Below the pieces are notes generated by a model. That model was not told the DNA's origin, searched no databases, and saw only the letters and a program-made list of their open reading frames with translations. From the NCBI RefSeq assembly GCF_010500245.1, contig NZ_JAAGOX010000056.1, forward strand, positions 1-64,000: a DNA stretch of 64,000 nucleotides. Reading direction: 5' to 3'. Positions 44,250 to 51,971 of the stretch are shown here, in pieces. Each line of letters starts with the position of its first letter. The first letter of the stretch is position 1. Origin of the DNA: Ruegeria sp. PrR005 (GTDB lineage: Bacteria; Pseudomonadota; Alphaproteobacteria; Rhodobacterales; Rhodobacteraceae). Made by a program: the position numbers and the translations under genes.

Positions 44250-44423
44250 CGTAGGGTGGGCAGTCCTGCCCACCATCCACCTTCGAATGTTGACTCCACC
44301 CGCTGCACGGGTGGGCAAACTGCCCACCCTACGGCGCCGATCAACCATCGCGCCGGTGGGCAAACTGCCCACCCTACGGTGCCACTCAACCACCGCATCG
44401 GTGGGCAAACTGCCCACCCTACG
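44250..44423. repeat. RAYT 2 palindromes including three tandem 45/46-bp units
   Basis: Four palindromes of type GGTGGGCA-n-TGCCCACC lie downstream of RAYT 2. The last three (starting 44309, 44355 and 44400) are each GGTGGGCAAACTGCCCACC plus CTACG and form direct repeats with 46- and 45-bp period, including similar spacers (GCCGATCAACCATCGCG-like). They end at the RAYT stop codon. Confidence 0.85.
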
Positions 44424-44957
44424 TTACTCGCCGAACCTACCTTCGGTCGGGGGACCAACCCATTGCGCATCGACCCGGCCCAACCGGATGTCGCGATGGA
44501 TCGTTGAAAACGGCCAATCCACCGCCCGCTCCGCAAGGCCGTGTTTGACCGGATTGCCCCAGCAATATTCCACATGGCGCCGGAAATCGTCCTCGTCGCG
44601 GATCACGTGCTCCCAGAACCGTCTCTGCCAGATGCCGCATTCCCGTTTTGCGCGCTTGCTGACGGACAGGTTTGTAGGGTGGGCAGTTCTGCCCACCGCC
44701 CGCGAGAACCGGTGCTTGATCTTGCGCCAGCGTTCCGAAAACGCGCTGTCGCCCGGCGGCAGGGTCCAGACCGCGTGCAAGTGGTCGGGCAGCACGACGA
44801 AGGCTTCGCAGACAATTGGCGCCTCGCGGATTGTCAGAGCATAGGCATGGCGCAGGTCGTCGATCCGCTCGGTCAAGAGTGTGGACGACCGGTCGGCCAG
44901 CGCGAGGGTAAAGAAGTAACTGGCTCCGGCGACCCGGGCGCGGCGGTAACTCGGCAT
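44424..44957 (-). CDS. REP-associated tyrosine transposase (RAYT) 2
   Basis: A 177-residue Y1 HUH nuclease and paralogue of RAYT 1. Motifs are DHLHAVW (HUH), GIWQRRFWEHVI and the catalytic-Tyr region VEYCWGNPVKHGLAE. At the same site where RAYT 1 carries two translated palindromes, this protein has one (VGRTAHPT, from the palindrome at 44673-44697). Start MPSYRRARVAGASYFF is typical. Upstream lies a palindrome and the same duplicated 17-bp element as at locus 1. It should recognise the flanking palindromes. Confidence 0.9.
   Translation of the reverse strand: MPSYRRARVAGASYFFTLALADRSSTLLTERIDDLRHAYALTIREAPIVCEAFVVLPDHLHAVWTLPPGDSAFSERWRKIKHRFSRAVGRTAHPTNLSVSKRAKRECGIWQRRFWEHVIRDEDDFRRHVEYCWGNPVKHGLAERAVDWPFSTIHRDIRLGRVDAQWVGPPTEGRFGE
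44673..44697. repeat. Palindrome embedded in RAYT 2 coding sequence
   Basis: GTAGGGTGGGCAGTTCTGCCCACC lies in frame within the transposase gene, at the position equivalent to the embedded palindromes of RAYT 1. Confidence 0.85.
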
Positions 44958-45005
44958 GGAGTCAGGATCGGGGAAACCGGTTAACCAGAGGTTGACGCGA
45001 ACAGG

Positions 45006-45031
45006 CGGTGGGCAGGACTGCCCACCCTACG
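45006..45031. repeat. Palindrome upstream of RAYT 2
   Basis: GGTGGGCAGGACTGCCCACC plus CTACGC. It lies between the RAYT 2 start and the duplicated 17-bp element. Confidence 0.8.
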
Positions 45032-45046
45032 CGGGGTCTCGACGGT

Positions 45047-45095
45047 GTACAAAACGGTCAATTGCCCCTCTGGACCCTGTACAAAACGGTCAATT
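45047..45095 (-). repeat. Duplicated 17-bp element, 32-bp period, upstream of RAYT 2
   Basis: GTACAAAACGGTCAATT occurs at 45047-45063 and again at 45079-45095. Read on the strand of RAYT 2 this is AATTGACCGTTTTGTAC twice with a 32-bp period, identical in layout to the element upstream of RAYT 1. It ends 2 bp from the stop of the oxygenase gene. Confidence 0.75.
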
Positions 45096-45097
45096 CG

Positions 45098-45649
45098 CTA
45101 GCGGAATCGCGGTCCGTGCGCCCAGATGGTCAGCGAATGGCGCTCGCCCTTTGTCACCGGCGTCACCCGGTGCAGCAGGTAGCTGGGGAACAGCGTGGCG
45201 CTGCCCCGCGCGGTGGCTGCGGTGACGACATTGGCCGAGGGCATCACCTCCAGCCGACCGCCCTCGTAAGCCTCCGGGTCCGAGAGTTGCACCACCATCG
45301 TCAGCTTGCGACGGGCCGCAACCGGGCCATCTCCGATATCGGCGTGCCAGGTAAAATGCCCTTGTTTTTCAGCGGTATAGCGGGCGACCTGGGGGCTTTC
45401 GGCGAACTCGGTCAGGGCGAAATCATAGGCGTCGCGATTGGCCCGGCGGACCAGATCGATGATCCGGTCCATCACCCAGCCGGTGCCCTCGACCTCGTCC
45501 AGCCAGACCAGTTCGGCTCGCCGCAGGTTGTGGTCGGTCGCCTGCCGCACCAGCCCGGCCTCCTGTGCCTCGGTCGTGCTGGCGACAACCAGGATCGCGT
45601 CACATTCCGCAGGGCTGAACGCCTCGGAAATCGTATGTATATCAAGCAT
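45098..45649 (-). CDS. 2-oxoglutarate/Fe(II)-dependent oxygenase (prolyl-4-hydroxylase-like)
   Basis: A 183-residue 2OG-Fe(II) oxygenase. The HxD iron site is HFTWHADIGDG, the distal His is in SYLLHRVTPV, and the 2OG-binding basic residue is in KGERHSL. Such enzymes hydroxylate proteins or small molecules; substrate unknown. It is monocistronic and its stop abuts the RAYT 2 upstream repeats, which may mark the boundary of the inserted RAYT module. Confidence 0.85.
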   Translation of the reverse strand: MLDIHTISEAFSPAECDAILVVASTTEAQEAGLVRQATDHNLRRAELVWLDEVEGTGWVMDRIIDLVRRANRDAYDFALTEFAESPQVARYTAEKQGHFTWHADIGDGPVAARRKLTMVVQLSDPEAYEGGRLEVMPSANVVTAATARGSATLFPSYLLHRVTPVTKGERHSLTIWAHGPRFR

Positions 45650-45787
45650 TTATGTTTTTCGCCCGGAAGTTGCCCCCACCCATAGCACCGACGCGGTGGA
45701 GGGGCTGCGCCATGCGCGACGCCGAGGTCGTTTCCAGCCCGCAACACCACCTTGGCAGATCCAGGACAGGCGCGTAACCTGATTTGC

Positions 45788-46051
45788 ATGCAAAAGGCCG
45801 TTTACGCCCTGTCCCTGGCTTATGTCTTTCTGTTCGGATGGGCCTGGTATGACACCTCCACCGCATCGATGGACGCGGCCGGCCGGGGCATGGCGCTGGG
45901 GTTTCTGACGGTCGGGATTGGCGCAACCGCGATTCTGATAATCCCCGCCCTGATCCTGGCCCTCTCGGGACGCGCCTTGAAATGGGCGCTTGGCCTCGCG
46001 CTTGCTCCGGCTGTGTTGCTTTTTCTGGTTGCCACCGCCGGCATCCTCTGA
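45788..46051 (+). CDS. Small three-helix membrane protein
   Basis: An 87-residue hydrophobic protein with three predicted membrane segments (AVYALSLAYVFLFGWAWY, LGFLTVGIGATAILIIPALI, ALGLALAPAVLLFLVATAGI). ATG 45788 is preferred to an earlier in-frame start because it begins the first segment directly. No family recognised. It precedes the glpR regulatory region. Confidence 0.6.
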   Translation: MQKAVYALSLAYVFLFGWAWYDTSTASMDAAGRGMALGFLTVGIGATAILIIPALILALSGRALKWALGLALAPAVLLFLVATAGIL

Positions 46052-46061
46052 CGCGAGACGG

Positions 46062-46158
46062 TTTTCGTTTTCAGCCGACGGGGCCAGTTTTTCGCTAGAT
46101 CCTGCCTGATCCCGGCATAATGTCTTTCATATTTCAAAAAAGTGAAAGAAAAAGAAAG
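46062..46158. promoter_or_regulatory. Candidate GlpR operator repeats
   Basis: Repeated TTTC/GAAA units typical of DeoR-family operators: TTTTCGTTTTC at 46062-46072; CTTTCATATTTCA at 46124-46136 facing TGAAAGAAAAAGAAAG at 46143-46158. CTTTCA and TGAAAG form an inverted repeat just upstream of the glpR promoter, suggesting autoregulation. Confidence 0.5.
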
Positions 46159-46166
46159 CAATGCGA

Positions 46167-46194
46167 GTGACATGCCGGGATTAGTCTGTATAAG
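46167..46194 (+). promoter_or_regulatory. Probable glpR-glpD promoter
   Basis: GTGACA, 16-bp spacer, TATAAG, placed 24 bp before the glpR start. CAAGGAG lies in the short leader as ribosome site. Confidence 0.5.
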
Positions 46195-46218
46195 CTCGGA
46201 TCGACAAGGAGACCCGGT

Positions 46219-46992
46219 ATGGATGCGGAAAGTCGGCAGGACCAAATTCTCAACCAGTTGCGCGCCAGGGCGCGGCTCAGTGTCGAGGAACTGACGGCGC
46301 ATTTTGGCGTCAGCAGCCAGACCATCCGCGCCGATCTGCGCGAGTTGCATGGCCGCGGTCTGCTCAAGCGAACCCATGGCGGGGCGGTGCATGTCGACAC
46401 CGCCTCGAGCCGCGAATACGGCGCGCGCCGCATGCTGAACCACCGGCAGAAAGAGGCGATGGGCGAACTGGCCGCCTCGCTGATCCCGGACGAAAGCTCG
46501 GTCACGCTGAATATCGGAACATCGACCGAACAGGTTGCCAAGGCGCTGTCCGGGCATAACGGGCTTATGGTATTGTCGAACAATATCAACATCATAAATG
46601 CGCTGATCGGAACGCGGTCAAAAGAACTGGTGCTGGTTGGCGGCGCGGTGCGGCAGAGCGACGGCGCCATCGTGGGCGAGGACGCGGTCGAGTTCATCTC
46701 GCGCTACAAGGTCGATTTTGCCGTCATCGGCGCCTCGGCCATGGATGCCGATGGGGCGATCCTCGATTTCGATGCGCGCGAGGTTTCGGTCGCCCGCGCG
46801 ATCCTGCGCAATGCGCGCACCCGGATCCTGGTCTGCGACGGCTCCAAGTTCGACATCACAGCGCCGATCCGGATCTGCGATGTGGCCGAGCTGGACTATG
46901 TGGTGACGGACCGGCCTCCGCCGGAACAGTTCGTCGCGCGGGCGCGTCAGGGGCAGACCGAAATTCTTGTCGCGGAACAATCGGATGGCTGA
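46219..46992 (+). CDS. glpR: DeoR-family repressor GlpR
   Basis: A 257-residue DeoR-type regulator: N-terminal helix-turn-helix (LSVEELTAHFGVSSQTIRAD, residues about 20-40) and a sugar-phosphate-sensing ISOCOT domain (NIGTSTEQVAKAL, VIGASAMDADG). The context with glpD identifies it as the glycerol-3-phosphate-responsive repressor. The start of glpD overlaps its end by 8 bp, so the two are translationally coupled. Confidence 0.9.
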   Translation: MDAESRQDQILNQLRARARLSVEELTAHFGVSSQTIRADLRELHGRGLLKRTHGGAVHVDTASSREYGARRMLNHRQKEAMGELAASLIPDESSVTLNIGTSTEQVAKALSGHNGLMVLSNNINIINALIGTRSKELVLVGGAVRQSDGAIVGEDAVEFISRYKVDFAVIGASAMDADGAILDFDAREVSVARAILRNARTRILVCDGSKFDITAPIRICDVAELDYVVTDRPPPEQFVARARQGQTEILVAEQSDG

Positions 46993-48568
46993 GGTTCAGG
47001 GCAAAATCTACGACCTCTTCGTAATCGGCGGCGGCATCAACGGTTGCGGCATCGCGCGCGATGCGGCGGGGCGCGGCCTGGCGGTCGGACTGGCCGAGAT
47101 GAACGATCTGGCCTCGGCTACCTCTTCGGCCTCGACCAAGCTGTTCCATGGCGGGCTGCGGTATCTGGAGTATTTCGAGTTCCGCCTGGTGCGCGAGGCG
47201 CTGATCGAGCGCGAGGTGCTGCTGCGCGCGATGCCGCATATCAGCTGGCCGATGCGTTTTGTCCTGCCTTATCATCGTGATATGCGGTTCGAGAATGACA
47301 CGCCCACCTCGCGCCTGTTGTCCGCGATCATGCCCTGGATGAAGGGTCGGCGGCCCGCCTGGCTGATCCGTTTGGGACTGTTCATGTACGACCATCTGGG
47401 CGGGCGGCGGATCCTGCCGGGGACACGCACGCTGGACCTGTCCAGCGACCCGGCGGGCGCGGCGTTGCAGGACCGGTTCGAGAAGGCTTATGAATACTCG
47501 GATTGCTGGATTCAGGATGCGCGCCTTGTGGTCCTGAACGCCCGCGACGCCGAGGCGCGCGGCGCCCGGATCATGACCCGAACCCGGGTGGTGTCGGCTG
47601 AACGCGCCAGCGATCACTGGACCGTCAGGCTGGAGGATCGGGTCAGCGGCGACACATTCCAGGTCAAGGCGCGGATGCTGGTCAACGCGGGCGGTCCATG
47701 GGTGGGCGACCTGATTCACGGCGCGCTGCGGCTGAATTCCTCTGAAAAGGTCAGGCTGGTGCGCGGCAGTCATATCGTGACCAAGCGGCTGTTCGACCAC
47801 GACAAATGCTATTTCTTCCAGGGCACCGACGGGCGGATCATCTTCGCCATTCCCTACGAAGAGGATTTCACCCTGATCGGGACCACCGACCAGGAGCACA
47901 CCGACGCCGACGCGCCGCCGGTCTGCACCGAGGGTGAGCGGGATTACCTGCTGCGCTTCGCTTCGCTGTATTTCAAGCGGCAACTGAGCGCCGAGGATGT
48001 CGTCTGGACCTATTCCGGCGTTCGTCCTCTTTATGACGACGGGGCCACCTCGGCCACGGCGGCAACGCGGGACTATGTGCTGAAGGTGGATCGCTCGGGC
48101 GGCGCGCCTGTGCTCAACGTCTTTGGCGGCAAGATCACGACATACCGGCGGCTGGCGGAATCGGCGATGGAGAAGATCGCGCCGTTCTTTCCGGGCCTGT
48201 CCGGGGACTGGACGGCGGGCAAACCCCTGCCGGGCGGCGATTTTCCGGTCGATGGCGTGGTCGCTTTGCGCGATCGGTTGCGGCAGCAATACCCGTTTCT
48301 GACCGAGGTCTGGGCGATGCGCCTGATACGGACCTATGGCACCGAGGCGGCGGCCCTGCTGGGCGACGCGGCCACCGCCAACGATCTGGGCGAAGCATTC
48401 GGCGCCACCATCACGGCGTGCGAGCTTGACTGGGCAATGGATCACGAATGGGTGCGTGGGGCCGAGGATTTCCTGTGGCGGCGCACCAAGCTGGGCCTGC
48501 GGCTGGAGCCTGGGCAGGTTGCGCGCATCGACGCCTATATCACCGGCCGGCTCGGCCTAGCCGCGTAG
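46985..48568 (+). CDS. glpD: Aerobic glycerol-3-phosphate dehydrogenase
   Basis: A 527-residue FAD enzyme that oxidises glycerol 3-phosphate to dihydroxyacetone phosphate and passes electrons to quinone at the inner membrane. The FAD-binding motif is LFVIGGGINGCGIARDAAG, and family blocks include SSASTKLFHGGLRYLE and FAIPYEEDFTLIGTTDQEH. Start MAEVQGKIYDLF at 46985. No glpFK or transport genes are in the window. The 3' end overlaps the convergent hydrolase gene by 12 bp. Confidence 0.95.
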   Translation: MAEVQGKIYDLFVIGGGINGCGIARDAAGRGLAVGLAEMNDLASATSSASTKLFHGGLRYLEYFEFRLVREALIEREVLLRAMPHISWPMRFVLPYHRDMRFENDTPTSRLLSAIMPWMKGRRPAWLIRLGLFMYDHLGGRRILPGTRTLDLSSDPAGAALQDRFEKAYEYSDCWIQDARLVVLNARDAEARGARIMTRTRVVSAERASDHWTVRLEDRVSGDTFQVKARMLVNAGGPWVGDLIHGALRLNSSEKVRLVRGSHIVTKRLFDHDKCYFFQGTDGRIIFAIPYEEDFTLIGTTDQEHTDADAPPVCTEGERDYLLRFASLYFKRQLSAEDVVWTYSGVRPLYDDGATSATAATRDYVLKVDRSGGAPVLNVFGGKITTYRRLAESAMEKIAPFFPGLSGDWTAGKPLPGGDFPVDGVVALRDRLRQQYPFLTEVWAMRLIRTYGTEAAALLGDAATANDLGEAFGATITACELDWAMDHEWVRGAEDFLWRRTKLGLRLEPGQVARIDAYITGRLGLAA

Positions 48569-49534
48569 TGTCGCGGGCACGCGGGTCGAGATCGAGACAC
48601 CGCGAATGAATTCCTCGCATTCATCGGGCGCGGTGATCGGCAGCATATGGCCGCGTCCCGGCAGCACCTCGCACCGCAGGCCAAATTTCTTCATCGGCAC
48701 CCCGTGCTGGGTTGGCAGCAGGATCGGGTCTTCGGCGCCGAACAGGATCGCGCCGGGCACATCCAGCTTGGCATAGCGTTTGGCTTGGGCCACGATTGCT
48801 GCGTCTGCGGCGACCACATCCTCGGACGCGGTGATGAAGGCCTGCGGTTTCAGACCCAGCGCGCCCCCGGCTCGGTCCAGGAAATCCTCGGGACAGGCTT
48901 CTGGGGCAAACACCTGTTCCAGCGTCTTGTCAGCGGTCCATTTGGCCATCGGCACTGCAATGGTATGGCCGATCAGGCGGCGCAGCCATTCGGTGCGCAG
49001 CTCCAGCGGCCGGAATACCGGCGGAGTCGACCCCATGTGATGGGTCAGGGGACAGAGAAGCGCCAGCCCGGCCAGCTTGCGCGGCCGGTCGAGCGCCATG
49101 GCCAGCGCCACCGCACCGCCCAGCGAATGACCGATCAGAACCGGGTACTCGACACCCTTGGCATCCAGAAAGGCGCCGATCATCCGCGCCTGTTCGGGCA
49201 GGGCGGCAAGCGCGGCACTCTCGCGCGTGGAATAGCCGCAGCCGGGTCGGTCGAGCGCGATCACGTGGTGATCCTGCGCCAGCCGGTCCACCAGGGTATA
49301 GGTGAAATGCTGCAACTGGCCAGAGAGGCCATGGATCATCACCAGCGTCTGTTTCGATGGGTCGCCTGCCTCGACATAGTGGATCGCGCCGCCGTCGACC
49401 TGTTCAATCTGTCCCGTCTGCGGGACCAGGGCCGCGCCCATCCGCGCGAGCCTGCGTGTCTGGATCCATCCCAGGACAAGCCCGACGGCAATCGCGGCAA
49501 GGATCAGGCAGACGAGTAAAAGCAGGGTGGACAT
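48557..49534 (-). CDS. Membrane-anchored alpha/beta hydrolase
   Basis: A 325-residue protein with an N-terminal membrane helix (LLLLVCLILAAIAVGLVLGW) and an alpha/beta-hydrolase fold. HGLSG is the oxyanion region, GHSLGG the nucleophile elbow, AEDPIL the acid and GRGHMLP the catalytic His. The triad appears complete; esterase, lipase or epoxide hydrolase activity is possible. It lies 14 bp downstream of the monooxygenase gene on the same strand, so a shared function, such as hydrolysing the ester made by that enzyme, is a reasonable inference. Confidence 0.85.
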   Translation of the reverse strand: MSTLLLLVCLILAAIAVGLVLGWIQTRRLARMGAALVPQTGQIEQVDGGAIHYVEAGDPSKQTLVMIHGLSGQLQHFTYTLVDRLAQDHHVIALDRPGCGYSTRESAALAALPEQARMIGAFLDAKGVEYPVLIGHSLGGAVALAMALDRPRKLAGLALLCPLTHHMGSTPPVFRPLELRTEWLRRLIGHTIAVPMAKWTADKTLEQVFAPEACPEDFLDRAGGALGLKPQAFITASEDVVAADAAIVAQAKRYAKLDVPGAILFGAEDPILLPTQHGVPMKKFGLRCEVLPGRGHMLPITAPDECEEFIRGVSISTRVPATLRG

Positions 49535-49547
49535 GGCGGCCTCGGGA

Positions 49548-51017
49548 TCAGCTATGCGACGGGGGCGAGGTTAGATACTGTTCGATCCCGGCGCCAGCCA
49601 TGCGTTTGCGATATTCGCCAACCGTGCCGGGCCACAGCGTGGTGTTGCGGCCGCTGCTGTCCTGATACCACGAGGAACAGCCACCCGCTTGCCAGACCGA
49701 GTCCGTCAGCCGCTCTTGCATTTCGGCCTCGAAGGCGGCCTGCGCCTGAGGTTTTGGCGAGATCGTGGCCAGATCCTGGTTCTGCATGGCGTCCAGCAGC
49801 CGCCCGATATGCTCGACCTGCGCCTCGATCATCAGCACGACGGAGTTGTGGCCCAACCCGGTGTGCGGCCCGAGCAGGACAAAGAAGTTGGGGAAGCCGG
49901 CGACCGAAGTCCCCAGATGCGCGGACATGCCACCTGACCAAGCCTCGCGGATGGTCAGCCCGTCAGGTCCGGTGATGTCCAGCCGCTCGGCGGCGTCGGT
50001 GACGTGGAACCCGGTGCCCCAGATCAGAACATCGGCGTGAACCCGGGTGCCGTCGGCGGCGATCAGCGTGTCGCCCTCGATCCGCGCCACGCCGTGGGGG
50101 ATCACCTGGACATTGTCACGGGCCAGGGTCGGGTACCAGTCGTTGGAACTGAGGATGCGCTTGCAGCCGATGCGATAGGGCGGGGTCAGCCTGGCCTGTT
50201 CCTCGGGGTCGGGGATGGCATCGGTCAGTGCCTTTTGCCACATGCGCATGGCGAAATCGACGGCCCTCGGCTTGCCGCGAAACACCGCATGGCGGAACTC
50301 GAACACCGCATAGATCAGGGCGCGGCGGATACGTGGCAACAGCGGCAGACGAGCATAAAGCCGCCGCACCCAGGGGGCAATTGGCCCATCAGGTCGGGGC
50401 AGGACATAGGGTGGTGTGCGCTGAAAGACGCTGACCTGGGCGGCCTTGGGGGCAATCTCGGGCACGAATTGCACTGCCGAGGCGCCGGTGCCGACAACTG
50501 CTATCCGCTTGCCTGCCAGCTCGACACCATGATCCCACTGGGCCGAGTGGAAGGCCGGGCCGGGAAAGCTGTCGGCGCCGGGCAGTATGGGGATGTTCGG
50601 CACATGCAGCGCACCGATGGCCGAGATCAGGAAGCGCGCCGACCAGTTCTGTCCCTCATTGGTTTCGACCTGCCAGCGTGTGCCGTCCCAGCGGGCCGCG
50701 CGCAGGGTCTGACCGAAATGACAGAGGTCGTACAGGTTTTCGTCGCGGGCCACCTTTTGCAGATAGGTCTGTATCTCGCCGCCGCCCGCATAGGCGGTGG
50801 ACCAGCCCGGGTTCGGGTGGCTTGCCATGGAATAAAGATGCGAGGGGACATCACAGGCCACCCCGGGATAGGTGTTCTCGCGCCAGGTGCCGCCGATATC
50901 ATCGGCCTTTTCCAGTATGTCGATCCGGGCAAGGCCGCGTTTGCGGGCCTCCATCGCCATGATCAGCCCGGAAAACCCCGCCCCGACAATCAAAATGTCC
51001 GTTTCGCGCGTTGTCAT
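49548..51017 (-). CDS. Flavin-containing (Baeyer-Villiger-type) monooxygenase
   Basis: A 489-residue class B flavoprotein monooxygenase. The FAD site is IVGAGFSGLIMAMEA, the NADPH site VVGTGASAVQF, and the Baeyer-Villiger fingerprint FxGxxxHxxxW is present as FPGPAFHSAQW. It should insert oxygen next to a ketone to give an ester. Start MTTRETDILIVG is chosen since the upstream extension is basic and non-family. A hydrolase follows in tandem; paaX lies just upstream on the same strand. Confidence 0.9.
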   Translation of the reverse strand: MTTRETDILIVGAGFSGLIMAMEARKRGLARIDILEKADDIGGTWRENTYPGVACDVPSHLYSMASHPNPGWSTAYAGGGEIQTYLQKVARDENLYDLCHFGQTLRAARWDGTRWQVETNEGQNWSARFLISAIGALHVPNIPILPGADSFPGPAFHSAQWDHGVELAGKRIAVVGTGASAVQFVPEIAPKAAQVSVFQRTPPYVLPRPDGPIAPWVRRLYARLPLLPRIRRALIYAVFEFRHAVFRGKPRAVDFAMRMWQKALTDAIPDPEEQARLTPPYRIGCKRILSSNDWYPTLARDNVQVIPHGVARIEGDTLIAADGTRVHADVLIWGTGFHVTDAAERLDITGPDGLTIREAWSGGMSAHLGTSVAGFPNFFVLLGPHTGLGHNSVVLMIEAQVEHIGRLLDAMQNQDLATISPKPQAQAAFEAEMQERLTDSVWQAGGCSSWYQDSSGRNTTLWPGTVGEYRKRMAGAGIEQYLTSPPSHS

Positions 51018-51091
51018 CCTGTCCGGCCTCCGGTCGTTGTCTTTGTGAAGCCTAGCGGATTCGCGCCGGATGTGGACAGTCTGCCGTAAGG

Positions 51092-51892
51092 TCAATCCGC
51101 TTGGTTCAGGTCGGCCAGCCGGGGCAGGGGCAATGTGTCGAGCAGGGCAAAGACCTGGTCACGACAGGCGGGACCCATCCATCCGGGGGGCTGGAAAACC
51201 GTTGGCAGATCGGGATGCCGCAGCGCCACCCGCCGCCACCGGTGCACCAGCAGCGTGCGCAGCGTCGCGATCTGGAGCGGTGACAGGTGCGGCGGCCGGG
51301 CCGACGCATTCAGCACCGCACAATCCTGATGCAGACTGGCACAGGCCGCGCCCAGTTCTGCGGGATAGAGCCGGGTCTGCATCCAATCGGGAATGGCGCG
51401 CGCGGTCACGTCGAACCCGGCCAGATCCTCGCAATCCTCCGGTACCGGACCAGATCCCAATGCGACAAGACGGCCAAGGCCGATATAGGTATCGGTCAGC
51501 AGCATCTCGTTCAGGGTTTGCGCGCCGCTGCCATCCTCGGCGATCAGGATATGCCATTCCTGCGGCACCTCGGGTGCGCGGGTGTAGATCCGGGGTGTGA
51601 CCCGGTCAGACTGGGTACGGCCATAATCGGTGAGGAAATGGACCGAGGTGCGCCCTTCGCGGTTGCTTTCGATCCAGCCATCCTTGCGCAGGCGGTGCAG
51701 CGCGACGCGGATCGCCTCGGGCTTGATCCCCATGGGCATGATGATGCGGGTCAGCGCGCCGCCGGACAGACGGTCGCCGGGGCGCCGCGCCAGATCGCCG
51801 AAGAGCGAAACGATAATGGACCAGACCCTTTGATTCTGGGGATCGGCGAGCCGCAACGCCGCGGTCTCGAACCAGGAAATCTTGTTCGTCAT
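51092..51892 (-). CDS. paaX: PaaX-family transcriptional repressor
   Basis: A 266-residue PaaX-like regulator: N-terminal winged helix (PEAIRVALHRLRKDGWIES) and central/C-terminal PaaX domains. PaaX classically represses paa genes and releases DNA on binding phenylacetyl-CoA. It sits between the monooxygenase gene and paaZ. A TetR regulator of the same gene cluster is found at 61847-62443, so paa control here appears double. Confidence 0.88.
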   Translation of the reverse strand: MTNKISWFETAALRLADPQNQRVWSIIVSLFGDLARRPGDRLSGGALTRIIMPMGIKPEAIRVALHRLRKDGWIESNREGRTSVHFLTDYGRTQSDRVTPRIYTRAPEVPQEWHILIAEDGSGAQTLNEMLLTDTYIGLGRLVALGSGPVPEDCEDLAGFDVTARAIPDWMQTRLYPAELGAACASLHQDCAVLNASARPPHLSPLQIATLRTLLVHRWRRVALRHPDLPTVFQPPGWMGPACRDQVFALLDTLPLPRLADLNQAD

Positions 51893-51939
51893 GATTTCAG
51901 TCTAAGCCGTTCTCCCGAAGAAGAGAATCGGATTTTGAA

Positions 51940-51965
51940 GGCCCTGCCGGGGGTCCGGCAGGGCC
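51940..51965 (-). terminator. paaZ terminator
   Basis: Stem GGCCCTGCCGG/CCGGCAGGGCC directly after the paaZ stop; on the minus strand it is followed by TTCAAAATCC, a weak T tract. Confidence 0.7.
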
Positions 51966-51971
51966 AGGCGC

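Noticed and set aside
44309-44423. CRISPR-like tandem repeats
   Set aside because: Units are palindromic REP elements with similar, not unique, spacers; they occur beside a RAYT gene and no cas genes are present.
45471-45926. Open frames on both strands between the oxygenase gene and glpR
   Set aside because: Apart from the three-helix protein at 45788-46051 none has a ribosome site or family signal; the others overlap the oxygenase gene or each other.
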